Positions 1 through 13,702 of a DNA stretch of 64,000 nucleotides are shown piece after piece. A program made the translations under genes and the position numbers. How positions within the stretch are numbered: the first letter of the stretch is position 1; each line of letters begins with the position of its first letter. Location of the stretch: assembly GCA_932521035.1 (NCBI GenBank), contig OW051493.1, forward strand, positions 10,500,001-10,564,000, read 5' to 3'. The stretch is from Oscheius dolichura. Taxonomy: Eukaryota; Nematoda; Chromadorea; Rhabditida; Rhabditidae. Below the pieces are notes generated by a model that saw only the letters and a list, made by a program, of their open reading frames with translations, searched no databases and had not been told where the DNA came from.

Positions 1-211
1 ATTTTTTAGGGCTAGCGGATTCTACCATCACTTTTTTAGGGCTAACGGATTCTACCATCAATTTTTTAGGGCTAACGGATTCCTCCTTCCATTTTTTAGG
101 GCTAACGGATTCCTCCTTCCATTTTTTAGGGCTAACGGATTCTACCATCAATTTTTTAGGGCTAGCGGATTCCTTCTTCCATTTTTTAGGGCTAGCGGAT
201 TCTACCATCAC

Positions 212-2643
212 TTTTTTTAGGGCTAACGGATTCTACCATCAATTTTTTAGGGCTAACGGATTCTACCATCAATTTTTTAGGGCTAACGGATTCTACCATC
301 AATTTTTTAGGGCTAGCGGATTCTACCATCACTTTTTTAGGGCTAACGGATTCTACCATCAATTTTTTAGGGCTAACGGATTCTACCATCAATTTTTTAG
401 GGCTAACGGATTCTACCATCAATTTTTTAGGGCTGACGGATTCTACCATCAATTTTTTAGGGCTAACGGATTCTACCATCAATTTTTTAGGGCTAACGGA
501 TTCTACCATCAATTTTTTAGGGCTAACGGATTCTACCATCAATTTTTTAGGGCTAACGGATTCTACCATCAATTTTTTAGGGCTAACGGATTCTACCATC
601 AATTTTTTAGGGCTAACGGATTCTACCATCAATTTTTTAGGGCTAGCGGATTCCTTCTTCCATTTTTTAGGGCTAGCGGATTCTTCCACCACTTTTTTAG
701 GGCTAACGGATTCTACCATCAATTTTTTAGGGCTGACGGATTCTACCATCAATTTTTTAGGGCTGACGGATTCTACCATCAATTTTTTAGGGCTAACGGA
801 TTCTACCATCAATTTTTTAGGGCTAACGGATTCTACCATCAATTTTTTAGGGCTAACGGATTCTACCATCAATTTTTTAGGGCTAACGGATTCTACCATC
901 AATTTTTTAGGGCTAACGGATTCTACCATCAATTTTTTAGGGCTAACGGATTCTACCATCAATTTTTTAGGGCTAACGGATTCTACCATCAATTTTTTAG
1001 GGCTAACGGATTCTACCATCAATTTTTTAGGGCTAGCGGATTCCTTCTTCCATTTTTTAGGGCTAGCGGATTCTTCCACCACTTTTTTAGGGCTAACGGA
1101 TTCTACCATCAATTTTTTAGGGCTGACGGATTCTACCATCAATTTTTTAGGGCTGACGGATTCTACCATCAATTTTTTAGGGCTAACGGATTCTACCATC
1201 AATTTTTTAGGGCTAACGGATTCTACCATCAATTTTTTAGGGCTAACGGATTCTACCATCAATTTTTTAGGGCTAACGGATTCCTCCTTCCATTTTTTAG
1301 GGCTAACGGATTCTACCATCAATTTTTTAGGGCTAACGGATTCTACCATCAATTTTTTAGGGCTAACGGATTCTACCATCAATTTTTTAGGGCTAACGGA
1401 TTCTACCATCAATTTTTTAGGGCTAACGGATTCCTCCTTCCATTTTTTAGGGCTAACGGATTCTACCATCACTTTTTTAGGGCTAACGGATTCTACCATC
1501 AATTTTTTAGGGCTAACGGATTCTACCATCAATTTTTTAGGGCTAACGGATTCTACCATCAATTTTTTAGGGCTAACGGATTCCTCCTTCCATTTTTTAG
1601 GGCTAACGGATTCTACCATTAATTTTTTAGGGCTAACGGATTCTACCATCAATTTGTTAGGGCTAACGGATTCTACCATCAATTGTTTAGGGCTAACGGG
1701 TTCCTCCTTCCATTTTTTAGGGCTAACGGATTCCTCCTTCCATTTTTTAGGGCTAACGGATTCTACCATCACTTTTTTAGGGCTAACGGATTCTACCATC
1801 AATTTTTTAGGGCTAACGGATTCTACCATCAATTTGTTAGGGCTAACGGATTCTACCATCAATTGTTTAGGGCTAACGGGTTCCTCCTTCCATTTTTTAG
1901 GGCTAACGGATTCCTCCTTCCATTTTTTAGGGCTAACGGATTCTACCATCACTTTTTTAGGGCTAACGGATTCTACCATCAATTTTTTAGGGCTAACGGA
2001 TTCTACCATCAATTTTTTAGGGCTAACGGATTCCTCCTTCCATTTTTTAGGGCTAACGGATTCTACCATCAATTTTTTAGGGCTAACGGATTCTACCATC
2101 AATTTTTTAGGGCTAACGGATTCTACCATCAATTTTTTAGGGCTAACGGATTCCTCCTTCCATTTTTTAGGGCTAACGGATTCTACCATCAATTTTTTAG
2201 GGCTAACGGATTCCTCCTTCCATTTTTTAGGGCTAACGGATTCTACCATCAATTTTTTAGGGCTAGCGGATTCCTTCTTCCATTTTTTAGGGCTAGCGGA
2301 TTCTACCATCACTTTTTTTAGGGCTAACGGATTCTACCATCAATGTTTTAGGGCTAACGGATTCTACCATCAATTGTTTAGGGCTAACGGATTCTACCAT
2401 CAATTTTTTAGGGCTAACGGATTCTACCATCAATTTTTTAGGGCTAGCGGATTCTACCATCACTTTTTTAGGGCTAACGGATTCTACCATCACTTTTTTA
2501 GGGCTAACGGATTCCTCCTTCCATTTTTTAGGGCTAACGGATTCCTCCTTCCATTTTTTAGGGCTAACGGATTCTACCATCAATTTTTTAGGGCTAGCGG
2601 ATTCCTTCTTCCATTTTTTAGGGCTAGCGGATTCTACCATCAC
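212..2643. repeat. Segments of 2,101 and 331 bp, first copy of a ~1.6 kb triplicated stretch
   Basis: The T7-to-T7 segment 212-2312 is 70 units plus one base; 2313-2643 is 11 units plus one base. The right-hand part (about 1,020-2,643) recurs at offset +5,316 (about 6,336-7,959), including the CTTCCACCAC unit at 1,071 and 6,387. About 1,650-2,320 also recurs at offset +17,822 near 19,470-20,140. Distinctive units are the GCTGACGG synonymous variants near 431, 731 and 761 and the CAATGTTTTAGG unit near 2,342. Confidence 0.8.
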
Positions 2644-4536
2644 TTTTTTTAGGGCTAACGGATTCTACCATCAATTTTTTAGGGCTAACGGATTCTACCA
2701 TCAATTTTTTAGGGCTAGCGGATTCTACCATCACTTTTTTAGGGCTAACGGATTCTACCATCAATTTTTTAGGGCTAACGGATTCTACCATCAATTTTTT
2801 AGGGCTAACGGATTCTACCATCAATTTTTTAGGGCTAACGGATTCTACCATCAATTTTTTAGGGCTAACGGATTCTACCATCAATTTTTTAGGGCTAACG
2901 GATTCTACCATCACTTTTTTAGGGCTAACGGATTCTACCATCAATTTTTTAGGGCTAACGGATTCTACCATCAATTTTTTAGGGCTAACGGATTCTACCA
3001 TCAATTTTTTAGGGCTAACGGATTCCTCCTTCCATTTTTTAGGGCTAACGGATTCTACCATTAATTTTTTAGGGCTAACGGATTCTACCATCAATTTGTT
3101 AGGGCTAACGGATTCTACCATCAATTGTTTAGGGCTAACGGGTTCCTCCTTCCATTTTTTAGGGCTAACGGATTCCTCCTTCCATTTTTTAGGGCTAACG
3201 GATTCTACCATCACTTTTTTAGGGCTAACGGATTCTACCATCAATTTTTTAGGGCTAACGGATTCTACCATCAATTTTTTAGGGCTAACGGATTCCTCCT
3301 TCCATTTTTTAGGGCTAACGGATTCTACCATCAATTTTTTAGGGCTAGCGGATTCCTTCTTCCATTTTTTAGGGCTAGCGGATTCTACCATCACTTTTTT
3401 TAGGGCTAACGGATTCTACCATCACTTTTTTAGGGCTAACGGATTCCTCCTTCCATTTTTTAGGGCTAACGGATTCCTCCTTCCATTTTTTAGGGCTAAC
3501 GGATTCTACCATCAATTTTTTAGGGCTAGCGGATTCCTTCTTCCATTTTTTAGGGCTAGCGGATTCTACCATCAATTTTTTAGGGCTAGCGGATTCTACC
3601 ATCACTTTTTTAGGGCTAACGGATTCTACCATCACTTTTTTAGGGCTAACGGATTCCTCCTTCCATTTTTTAGGGCTAACGGATTCCTCCTTCCATTTTT
3701 TAGGGCTAACGGATTCTACCATCAATTTTTTAGGGCTAGCGGATTCCTTCTTCCATTTTTTAGGGCTAGCGGATTCTACCATCACTTTTTTTAGGGCTAA
3801 CGGATTCTACCATCAATTTTTTAGGGCTAACGGATTCTACCATCAATTTTTTAGGGCTAGCGGATTCTACCATCACTTTTTTAGGGCTAACGGATTCTAC
3901 CATCAATTTTTTAGGGCTAACGGATTCTACCATCAATTTTTTAGGGCTAACGGATTCTACCATCAATTTTTTAGGGCTAACGGATTCTACCATCAATTTT
4001 TTAGGGCTAACGGATTCTACCATCAATTTTTTAGGGCTAACGGATTCTACCATCACTTTTTTAGGGCTAACGGATTCTACCATCAATTTTTTAGGGCTAA
4101 CGGATTCTACCATCAATTTTTTAGGGCTAACGGATTCTACCATCAATTTTTTAGGGCTAACGGATTCCTCCTTCCATTTTTTAGGGCTAACGGATTCTAC
4201 CATTAATTTTTTAGGGCTAACGGATTCTACCATCAATTTGTTAGGGCTAACGGATTCTACCATCAATTGTTTAGGGCTAACGGGTTCCTCCTTCCATTTT
4301 TTAGGGCTAACGGATTCCTCCTTCCATTTTTTAGGGCTAACGGATTCTACCATCACTTTTTTAGGGCTAACGGATTCTACCATCAATTTTTTAGGGCTAA
4401 CGGATTCTACCATCAATTTTTTAGGGCTAACGGATTCCTCCTTCCATTTTTTAGGGCTAACGGATTCTACCATCAATTTTTTAGGGCTAGCGGATTCCTT
4501 CTTCCATTTTTTAGGGCTAGCGGATTCTACCATCAC
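2644..4536. repeat. Composite: two 751-bp cassettes flanking a 391-bp segment
   Basis: 2644-3394 and 3786-4536 are copies 1 and 2 of a 25-unit (751 bp) cassette with the same order of unit classes. The 391-bp middle (3395-3785) contains B-B-A-C-D runs like the 181-bp spacer found between later cassette pairs, plus a second similar run. It looks like an expanded version of that spacer. Confidence 0.85.
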
Positions 4537-5887
4537 TTTTTTTAGGGCTAACGGATTCTACCATCACTTTTTTAGGGCTAACGGATTCCTCCTTCCATTT
4601 TTTAGGGCTAACGGATTCCTCCTTCCATTTTTTAGGGCTAACGGATTCTACCATCAATTTTTTAGGGCTAGCGGATTCCTTCTTCCATTTTTTAGGGCTA
4701 GCGGATTCTACCATCACTTTTTTAGGGCTAACGGATTCTACCATCAATTTTTTAGGGCTAACGGATTCTACCATCAATTTTTTAGGGCTAACGGATTCTA
4801 CCATCAATTTTTTAGGGCTAACGGATTCTACCATCAATTTTTTAGGGCTAACGGATTCTACCATCAATTTTTTAGGGCTAACGGATTCTACCATCAATTT
4901 TTTAGGGCTAACGGATTCTACCATCAATTTTTTAGGGCTAACGGATTCTACCATCAATTTTTTAGGGCTAACGGATTCTACCATCAATTTTTTAGGGCTA
5001 ACGGATTCTACCATCAATTTTTTAGGGCTAACGGATTCTACCATCAATTTTTTAGGGCTAACGGATTCCTCCTTCCATTTTTTAGGGCTAACGGATTCTA
5101 CCATTAATTTTTTAGGGCTAACGGATTCTACCATCAATTTTTTAGGGCTAGCGGATTCCTTCTTCCATTTTTTAGGGCTAACGGATTCTACCATTAATTT
5201 TTTAGGGCTAACGGATTCTACCATCAATTTTTTAGGGCTAACGGATTCTACCATTAATTTTTTAGGGCTAACGGATTCTACCATCAATTTTTTAGGGCTA
5301 ACGGATTCCTCCTTCCATTTTTTAGGGCTAACGGATTCCTCCTTCCATTTTTTAGGGCTAACGGATTCCTCCTTCCATTTTTTAGGGCTAACGGATTCCT
5401 CCTTCCATTTTTTAGGGCTAACGGATTCTACCATTAATTTTTTAGGGCTAACGGATTCCTCCTTCCATTTTTTAGGGCTAACGGATTCTACCATTAATTT
5501 TTTAGGGCTAACGGATTCTACCATCAATTTGTTAGGGCTAACGGATTCTACCATCAATTGTTTAGGGCTAACGGGTTCCTCCTTCCATTTTTTAGGGCTA
5601 ACGGATTCCTCCTTCCATTTTTTAGGGCTAACGGATTCTACCATCAATTTTTTAGGGCTAACGGATTCTACCATCAATTTTTTAGGGCTAGCGGATTCTA
5701 CCATCACTGTTTTAGGGCTAACGGATTCTACCATCAATTTTTTAGGGCTAACGGATTCCTCCTTCCATTTTTTAGGGCTAACGGATTCCTCCTTCCATTT
5801 TTTAGGGCTAACGGATTCTACCATCAATTTTTTAGGGCCAGCGGATTCCTTCTTCCATTTTTTAGGGCTAGCGGATTCTACCATCAC
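4537..5887. repeat. 1,351-bp segment with private substitutions
   Basis: This segment has 45 units plus one base. It carries a long homogeneous run of class A units (about 4,730-5,050), then mixed A and B units with CATTAAT ends. Markers not seen in the neighbouring segments are a T-to-G change inside the T tract at 5,709 and a T-to-C change at 5,839 (GGGCCAGCGG). No copy with the same marker set was noticed elsewhere in the window. Confidence 0.75.
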
Positions 5888-8681
5888 TTTTTTTAGGGCT
5901 AACGGATTCTACCATCAATTTTTTAGGGCTAACGGATTCTACCATCAATTTTTTAGGGCTAACGGATTCTACCATCAATTTTTTAGGGCTAACGGATTCT
6001 ACCATCAATTTTTTAGGGCTAACGGATTCTACCATCAATTTTTTAGGGCTAGCGGATTCTACCATCACTTTTTTAGGGCTAACGGATTCTACCATCAATT
6101 TTTTAGGGCTAACGGATTCTACCATCAATTTTTTAGGGCTAACGGATTCTACCATCAATTTTTTAGGGCTGACGGATTCTACCATCAATTTTTTAGGGCT
6201 AACGGATTCTACCATCAATTTTTTAGGGCTAACGGATTCTACCATCAATTTTTTAGGGCTAACGGATTCTACCATCAATTTTTTAGGGCTAACGGATTCT
6301 ACCATCAATTTTTTAGGGCTAACGGATTCTACCATCAATTTTTTAGGGCTAGCGGATTCCTTCTTCCATTTTTTAGGGCTAGCGGATTCTTCCACCACTT
6401 TTTTAGGGCTAACGGATTCTACCATCAATTTTTTAGGGCTGACGGATTCTACCATCAATTTTTTAGGGCTGACGGATTCTACCATCAATTTTTTAGGGCT
6501 AACGGATTCTACCATCAATTTTTTAGGGCTAACGGATTCTACCATCAATTTTTTAGGGCTAACGGATTCTACCATCAATTTTTTAGGGCTAACGGATTCC
6601 TCCTTCCATTTTTTAGGGCTAACGGATTCTACCATCAATTTTTTAGGGCTAACGGATTCTACCATCAATTTTTTAGGGCTAACGGATTCTACCATCAATT
6701 TTTTAGGGCTAACGGATTCTACCATCAATTTTTTAGGGCTAACGGATTCCTCCTTCCATTTTTTAGGGCTAACGGATTCTACCATCACTTTTTTAGGGCT
6801 AACGGATTCTACCATCAATTTTTTAGGGCTAACGGATTCTACCATCAATTTTTTAGGGCTAACGGATTCTACCATCAATTTTTTAGGGCTAACGGATTCC
6901 TCCTTCCATTTTTTAGGGCTAACGGATTCTACCATTAATTTTTTAGGGCTAACGGATTCTACCATCAATTTGTTAGGGCTAACGGATTCTACCATCAATT
7001 GTTTAGGGCTAACGGGTTCCTCCTTCCATTTTTTAGGGCTAACGGATTCCTCCTTCCATTTTTTAGGGCTAACGGATTCTACCATCACTTTTTTAGGGCT
7101 AACGGATTCTACCATCAATTTTTTAGGGCTAACGGATTCTACCATCAATTTGTTAGGGCTAACGGATTCTACCATCAATTGTTTAGGGCTAACGGGTTCC
7201 TCCTTCCATTTTTTAGGGCTAACGGATTCCTCCTTCCATTTTTTAGGGCTAACGGATTCTACCATCACTTTTTTAGGGCTAACGGATTCTACCATCAATT
7301 TTTTAGGGCTAACGGATTCTACCATCAATTTTTTAGGGCTAACGGATTCCTCCTTCCATTTTTTAGGGCTAACGGATTCTACCATCAATTTTTTAGGGCT
7401 AACGGATTCTACCATCAATTTTTTAGGGCTAACGGATTCTACCATCAATTTTTTAGGGCTAACGGATTCCTCCTTCCATTTTTTAGGGCTAACGGATTCT
7501 ACCATCAATTTTTTAGGGCTAACGGATTCCTCCTTCCATTTTTTAGGGCTAACGGATTCTACCATCAATTTTTTAGGGCTAGCGGATTCCTTCTTCCATT
7601 TTTTAGGGCTAGCGGATTCTACCATCACTTTTTTTAGGGCTAACGGATTCTACCATCAATGTTTTAGGGCTAACGGATTCTACCATCAATTGTTTAGGGC
7701 TAACGGATTCTACCATCAATTTTTTAGGGCTAACGGATTCTACCATCAATTTTTTAGGGCTAGCGGATTCTACCATCACTTTTTTAGGGCTAACGGATTC
7801 TACCATCACTTTTTTAGGGCTAACGGATTCCTCCTTCCATTTTTTAGGGCTAACGGATTCCTCCTTCCATTTTTTAGGGCTAACGGATTCTACCATCAAT
7901 TTTTTAGGGCTAGCGGATTCCTTCTTCCATTTTTTAGGGCTAGCGGATTCTACCATCACTTTTTTTAGGGCTAACGGATTCTACCATCAATTTTTTAGGG
8001 CTAACGGATTCTACCATCAATTTTTTAGGGCTAGCGGATTCTACCATCACTTTTTTAGGGCTAACGGATTCTACCATCAATTTTTTAGGGCTAACGGATT
8101 CTACCATCAATTTTTTAGGGCTAACGGATTCTACCATCAATTTTTTAGGGCTAACGGATTCTACCATCAATTTTTTAGGGCTAACGGATTCCTCCTTCCA
8201 TTTTTTAGGGCTAACGGATTCTACCATCAATTTTTTAGGGCTAACGGATTCCTCCTTCCATTTTTTAGGGCTAACGGATTCTACCATCAATTTTTTAGGG
8301 CTAGCGGATTCCTTCTTCCATTTTTTAGGGCTAGCGGATTCTACCATCACTTTTTTTAGGGCTAACGGATTCTACCATCAATGTTTTAGGGCTAACGGAT
8401 TCTACCATCAATTGTTTAGGGCTAACGGATTCTACCATCAATTTTTTAGGGCTAACGGATTCTACCATCAATTTTTTAGGGCTAGCGGATTCTACCATCA
8501 CTTTTTTAGGGCTAACGGATTCTACCATCACTTTTTTAGGGCTAACGGATTCCTCCTTCCATTTTTTAGGGCTAACGGATTCCTCCTTCCATTTTTTAGG
8601 GCTAACGGATTCTACCATCAATTTTTTAGGGCTAGCGGATTCCTTCTTCCATTTTTTAGGGCTAGCGGATTCTACCATCAC
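5888..8681. repeat. Segments of 1,741, 331, 391 and 331 bp; second copy of the triplicated stretch
   Basis: 5888-7628 (58 units plus one base) is a shorter relative of 212-2312 and has one CTTCCACCAC unit instead of two. 7629-7959 and 8351-8681 match the 331-bp segment at 2313-2643, so this 11-unit segment occurs three times. The 391-bp segment 7960-8350 differs in unit order from the one at 3395-3785. Confidence 0.82.
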
Positions 8682-11600
8682 TTTTTTTAGGGCTAACGGA
8701 TTCTACCATCAATTTTTTAGGGCTAACGGATTCTACCATCAATTTTTTAGGGCTAGCGGATTCTACCATCACTTTTTTAGGGCTAACGGATTCTACCATC
8801 AATTTTTTAGGGCTAACGGATTCTACCATCAATTTTTTAGGGCTAACGGATTCTACCATCAATTTTTTAGGGCTAACGGATTCTACCATCAATTTTTTAG
8901 GGCTAACGGATTCTACCATCAATTTTTTAGGGCTAACGGATTCTACCATCACTTTTTTAGGGCTAACGGATTCTACCATCAATTTTTTAGGGCTAACGGA
9001 TTCTACCATCAATTTTTTAGGGCTAACGGATTCTACCATCAATTTTTTAGGGCTAACGGATTCCTCCTTCCATTTTTTAGGGCTAACGGATTCTACCATT
9101 AATTTTTTAGGGCTAACGGATTCTACCATCAATTTGTTAGGGCTAACGGATTCTACCATCAATTGTTTAGGGCTAACGGGTTCCTCCTTCCATTTTTTAG
9201 GGCTAACGGATTCCTCCTTCCATTTTTTAGGGCTAACGGATTCTACCATCACTTTTTTAGGGCTAACGGATTCTACCATCAATTTTTTAGGGCTAACGGA
9301 TTCTACCATCAATTTTTTAGGGCTAACGGATTCCTCCTTCCATTTTTTAGGGCTAACGGATTCTACCATCAATTTTTTAGGGCTAGCGGATTCCTTCTTC
9401 CATTTTTTAGGGCTAGCGGATTCTACCATCACTTTTTTTAGGGCTAACGGATTCTACCATCACTTTTTTAGGGCTAACGGATTCCTCCTTCCATTTTTTA
9501 GGGCTAACGGATTCCTCCTTCCATTTTTTAGGGCTGACGGATTCTACCATCAATTTTTTAGGGCTAGCGGATTCCTTCTTCCATTTTTTAGGGCTAGCGG
9601 ATTCTACCATCACTTTTTTTAGGGCTAACGGATTCTACCATCAATTTTTTAGGGCTAACGGATTCTACCATCAATTTTTTAGGGCTAGCGGATTCTACCA
9701 TCACTTTTTTAGGGCTAACGGATTCTACCATCAATTTTTTAGGGCTAACGGATTCTACCATCAATTTTTTAGGGCTAACGGATTCTACCATCAATTTTTT
9801 AGGGCTAACGGATTCTACCATCAATTTTTTAGGGCTAACGGATTCTACCATCAATTTTTTAGGGCTAACGGATTCTACCATCACTTTTTTAGGGCTAACG
9901 GATTCTACCATCAATTTTTTAGGGCTAACGGATTCTACCATCAATTTTTTAGGGCTAACGGATTCTACCATCAATTTTTTAGGGCTAACGGATTCCTCCT
10001 TCCATTTTTTAGGGCTAACGGATTCTACCATTAATTTTTTAGGGCTAACGGATTCTACCATCAATTTGTTAGGGCTAACGGATTCTACCATCAATTGTTT
10101 AGGGCTAACGGGTTCCTCCTTCCATTTTTTAGGGCTAACGGATTCCTCCTTCCATTTTTTAGGGCTAACGGATTCTACCATCACTTTTTTAGGGCTAACG
10201 GATTCTACCATCAATTTTTTAGGGCTAACGGATTCTACCATCAATTTTTTAGGGCTAACGGATTCCTCCTTCCATTTTTTAGGGCTAACGGATTCTACCA
10301 TCAATTTTTTAGGGCTAGCGGATTCCTTCTTCCATTTTTTAGGGCTAGCGGATTCTACCATCACTTTTTTTAGGGCTAACGGATTCTACCATCACTTTTT
10401 TAGGGCTAACGGATTCCTCCTTCCATTTTTTAGGGCTAACGGATTCCTCCTTCCATTTTTTAGGGCTAACGGATTCTACCATCAATTTTTTAGGGCTAGC
10501 GGATTCCTTCTTCCATTTTTTAGGGCTAGCGGATTCTACCATCACTTTTTTAGGGCTAACGGATTCTACCATCAATTTTTTAGGGCTAACGGATTCTACC
10601 ATCAATTTTTTAGGGCTAACGGATTCTACCATCAATTTTTTAGGGCTAACGGATTCTACCATCAATTTTTTAGGGCTAACGGATTCTACCATCAATTTTT
10701 TAGGGCTAACGGATTCTACCATCAATTTTTTAGGGCTAACGGATTCCTCCTTCCATTTTTTAGGGCTAACGGATTCTACCATCACTTTTTTAGGGCTAAC
10801 GGATTCTACCATCAATTTTTTAGGGCTAACGGATTCTACCATCAATTTTTTAGGGCTAACGGATTCTACCATCAATTTTTTAGGGCTAACGGATTCCTCC
10901 TTCCATTTTTTAGGGCTAACGGATTCTACCATTAATTTTTTAGGGCTAACGGATTCTACCATCAATTTGTTAGGGCTAACGGATTCTACCATCAATTGTT
11001 TAGGGCTAACGGGTTCCTCCTTCCATTTTTTAGGGCTAACGGATTCCTCCTTCCATTTTTTAGGGCTAACGGATTCCTCCTTCCATTTTTTAGGGCTAAC
11101 GGATTCTACCATCACTTTTTTAGGGCTAACGGATTCTACCATCAATTTTTTAGGGCTAACGGATTCTACCATCAATTTTTTAGGGCTAACGGCATCCTCC
11201 TTCCATTTTTTAGGGCTAACGGATTCCTCCTTCCATTTTTTAGGGCTAGCGGATTCTACCATCACTTTTTTTAGGGCTAACGGATTCTACCATCAATTTT
11301 TTAGGGCTAACGGATTCTACCATCAATTTTTTAGGGCTAACGGATTCTACCATCAATTTTTTAGGGCTAACGGATTCTACCATCAATTTTTTAGGGCTAG
11401 CGGATTCTACCATCACTTTTTTTAGGGCTAACGGATTCTACCATCAATTTTTTAGGGCTAACGGATTCTACCATCAATTTTTTAGGGCTAGCGGATTCCT
11501 TCTTCCATTTTTTAGGGCTAGCGGATTCTACCATCACTTTTTTTAGGGCTAACGGATTCTACCATCAATTTTTTGGGGCTAACGGATTCTACCATCAATT

Positions 11601-13702
11601 TTTTAGGGCTAGCGGATTCTACCATCACTTTTTTAGGGCTAACGGATTCTACCATCAATTTTTTAGGGCTAACGGATTCTACCATCAATTTTTTAGGGCT
11701 AACGGATTCTACCATCAATTTTTTAGGGCTAACGGATTCTACCATCAATTTTTTAGGGCTAACGGATTCTACCATCAATTTTTTAGGGCTAGCGGATTCC
11801 TTCTTCCATTTTTTAGGGCTAGCGGATTCTACCATCACTTTTTTTAGGGCTAACGGATTCTACCATCACTTTTTTAGGGCTAACGGATTCCTCCTTCCAT
11901 TTTTTAGGGCTAACGGATTCCTCCTTCCATTTTTTAGGGCTAACGGATTCTACCATCAATTTTTTAGGGCTAGCGGATTCCTTCTTCCATTTTTTAGGGC
12001 TAGCGGATTCTACCATCACTTTTTTAGGGCTAACGGATTCTACCATCAATTTTTTAGGGCTAACGGATTCTACCATCAATTTTTTAGGGCTAACGGATTC
12101 TACCATCAATTTTTTAGGGCTAACGGATTCTACCATCAATTTTTTAGGGCTAACGGATTCTACCATCAATTTTTTAGGGCTAACGGATTCTACCATCAAT
12201 TTTTTAGGGCTAACGGATTCCTCCTTCCATTTTTTAGGGCTAACGGATTCTACCATCACTTTTTTAGGGCTAACGGATTCTACCATCAATTTTTTAGGGC
12301 TAACGGATTCTACCATCAATTTTTTAGGGCTAACGGATTCTACCATCAATTTTTTAGGGCTAACGGATTCCTCCTTCCATTTTTTAGGGCTAACGGATTC
12401 TACCATTAATTTTTTAGGGCTAACGGATTCTACCATCAATTTGTTAGGGCTAACGGATTCTACCATCAATTGTTTAGGGCTAACGGGTTCCTCCTTCCAT
12501 TTTTTAGGGCTAACGGATTCCTCCTTCCATTTTTTAGGGCTAACGGATTCCTCCTTCCATTTTTTAGGGCTAACGGATTCTACCATCACTTTTTTAGGGC
12601 TAACGGATTCTACCATCAATTTTTTAGGGCTAACGGATTCTACCATCAATTTTTTAGGGCTAACGGATTCCTCCTTCCATTTTTTAGGGCTAACGGATTC
12701 CTCCTTCCATTTTTTAGGGCTAGCGGATTCTACCATCACTTTTTTTAGGGCTAACGGATTCTACCATCAATTTTTTAGGGCTAACGGATTCTACCATCAA
12801 TTTTTTAGGGCTAACGGATTCTACCATCAATTTTTTAGGGCTAACGGATTCTACCATCAATTTTTTAGGGCTAGCGGATTCTACCATCACTTTTTTTAGG
12901 GCTAACGGATTCTACCATCAATTTTTTAGGGCTAACGGATTCTACCATCAATTTTTTAGGGCTAGCGGATTCCTTCTTCCATTTTTTAGGGCTAGCGGAT
13001 TCTACCATCACTTTTTTTAGGGCTAACGGATTCTACCATCAATTTTTTGGGGCTAACGGATTCTACCATCAATTTTTTAGGGCTAGCGGATTCTACCATC
13101 ACTTTTTTAGGGCTAACGGATTCTACCATCAATTTTTTAGGGCTAACGGATTCTACCATCAATTTTTTAGGGCTAACGGATTCTACCATCAATTTTTTAG
13201 GGCTAACGGATTCTACCATCAATTTTTTAGGGCTAACGGATTCTACCATCAATTTTTTAGGGCTAACGGATTCTACCATCAATTTTTTAGGGCTAACGGA
13301 TTCCTCCTTCCATTTTTTAGGGCTAACGGATTCTACCATCACTTTTTTAGGGCTAACGGATTCTACCATCAATTTTTTAGGGCTAACGGATTCTACCATC
13401 AATTTTTTAGGGCTAACGGATTCTACCATCAATTTTTTAGGGCTAACGGATTCCTCCTTCCATTTTTTAGGGCTAACGGATTCTACCATTAATTTTTTAG
13501 GGCTAACGGATTCTACCATCAATTTGTTAGGGCTAACGGATTCTACCATCAATTGTTTAGGGCTAACGGGTTCCTCCTTCCATTTTTTAGGGCTAACGGA
13601 TTCCTCCTTCCATTTTTTAGGGCTAACGGATTCTACCATCACTTTTTTAGGGCTAGCGGATTCCTTCTTCCATTTTTTAGGGCTAGCGGATTCTACCATC
13701 AC
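8682..13702. repeat. 5.0-kb HOR, copy alpha (5,021 bp)
   Basis: T7-delimited segment lengths are 751, 181, 751, 901, 151, 121, 301, 901, 151, 121 and 691 bp, summing to 5,021. The same series follows directly in the next copy. Shared private markers with that copy are GCTGACGG in the 181-bp segment (near 9,535), a GGCATCC unit near 11,191 in the first 901-bp segment, and TTTTTTGGGG units near 11,575 and 13,049. It begins with the cassette pair 8682-9432 and 9614-10364. Confidence 0.92.
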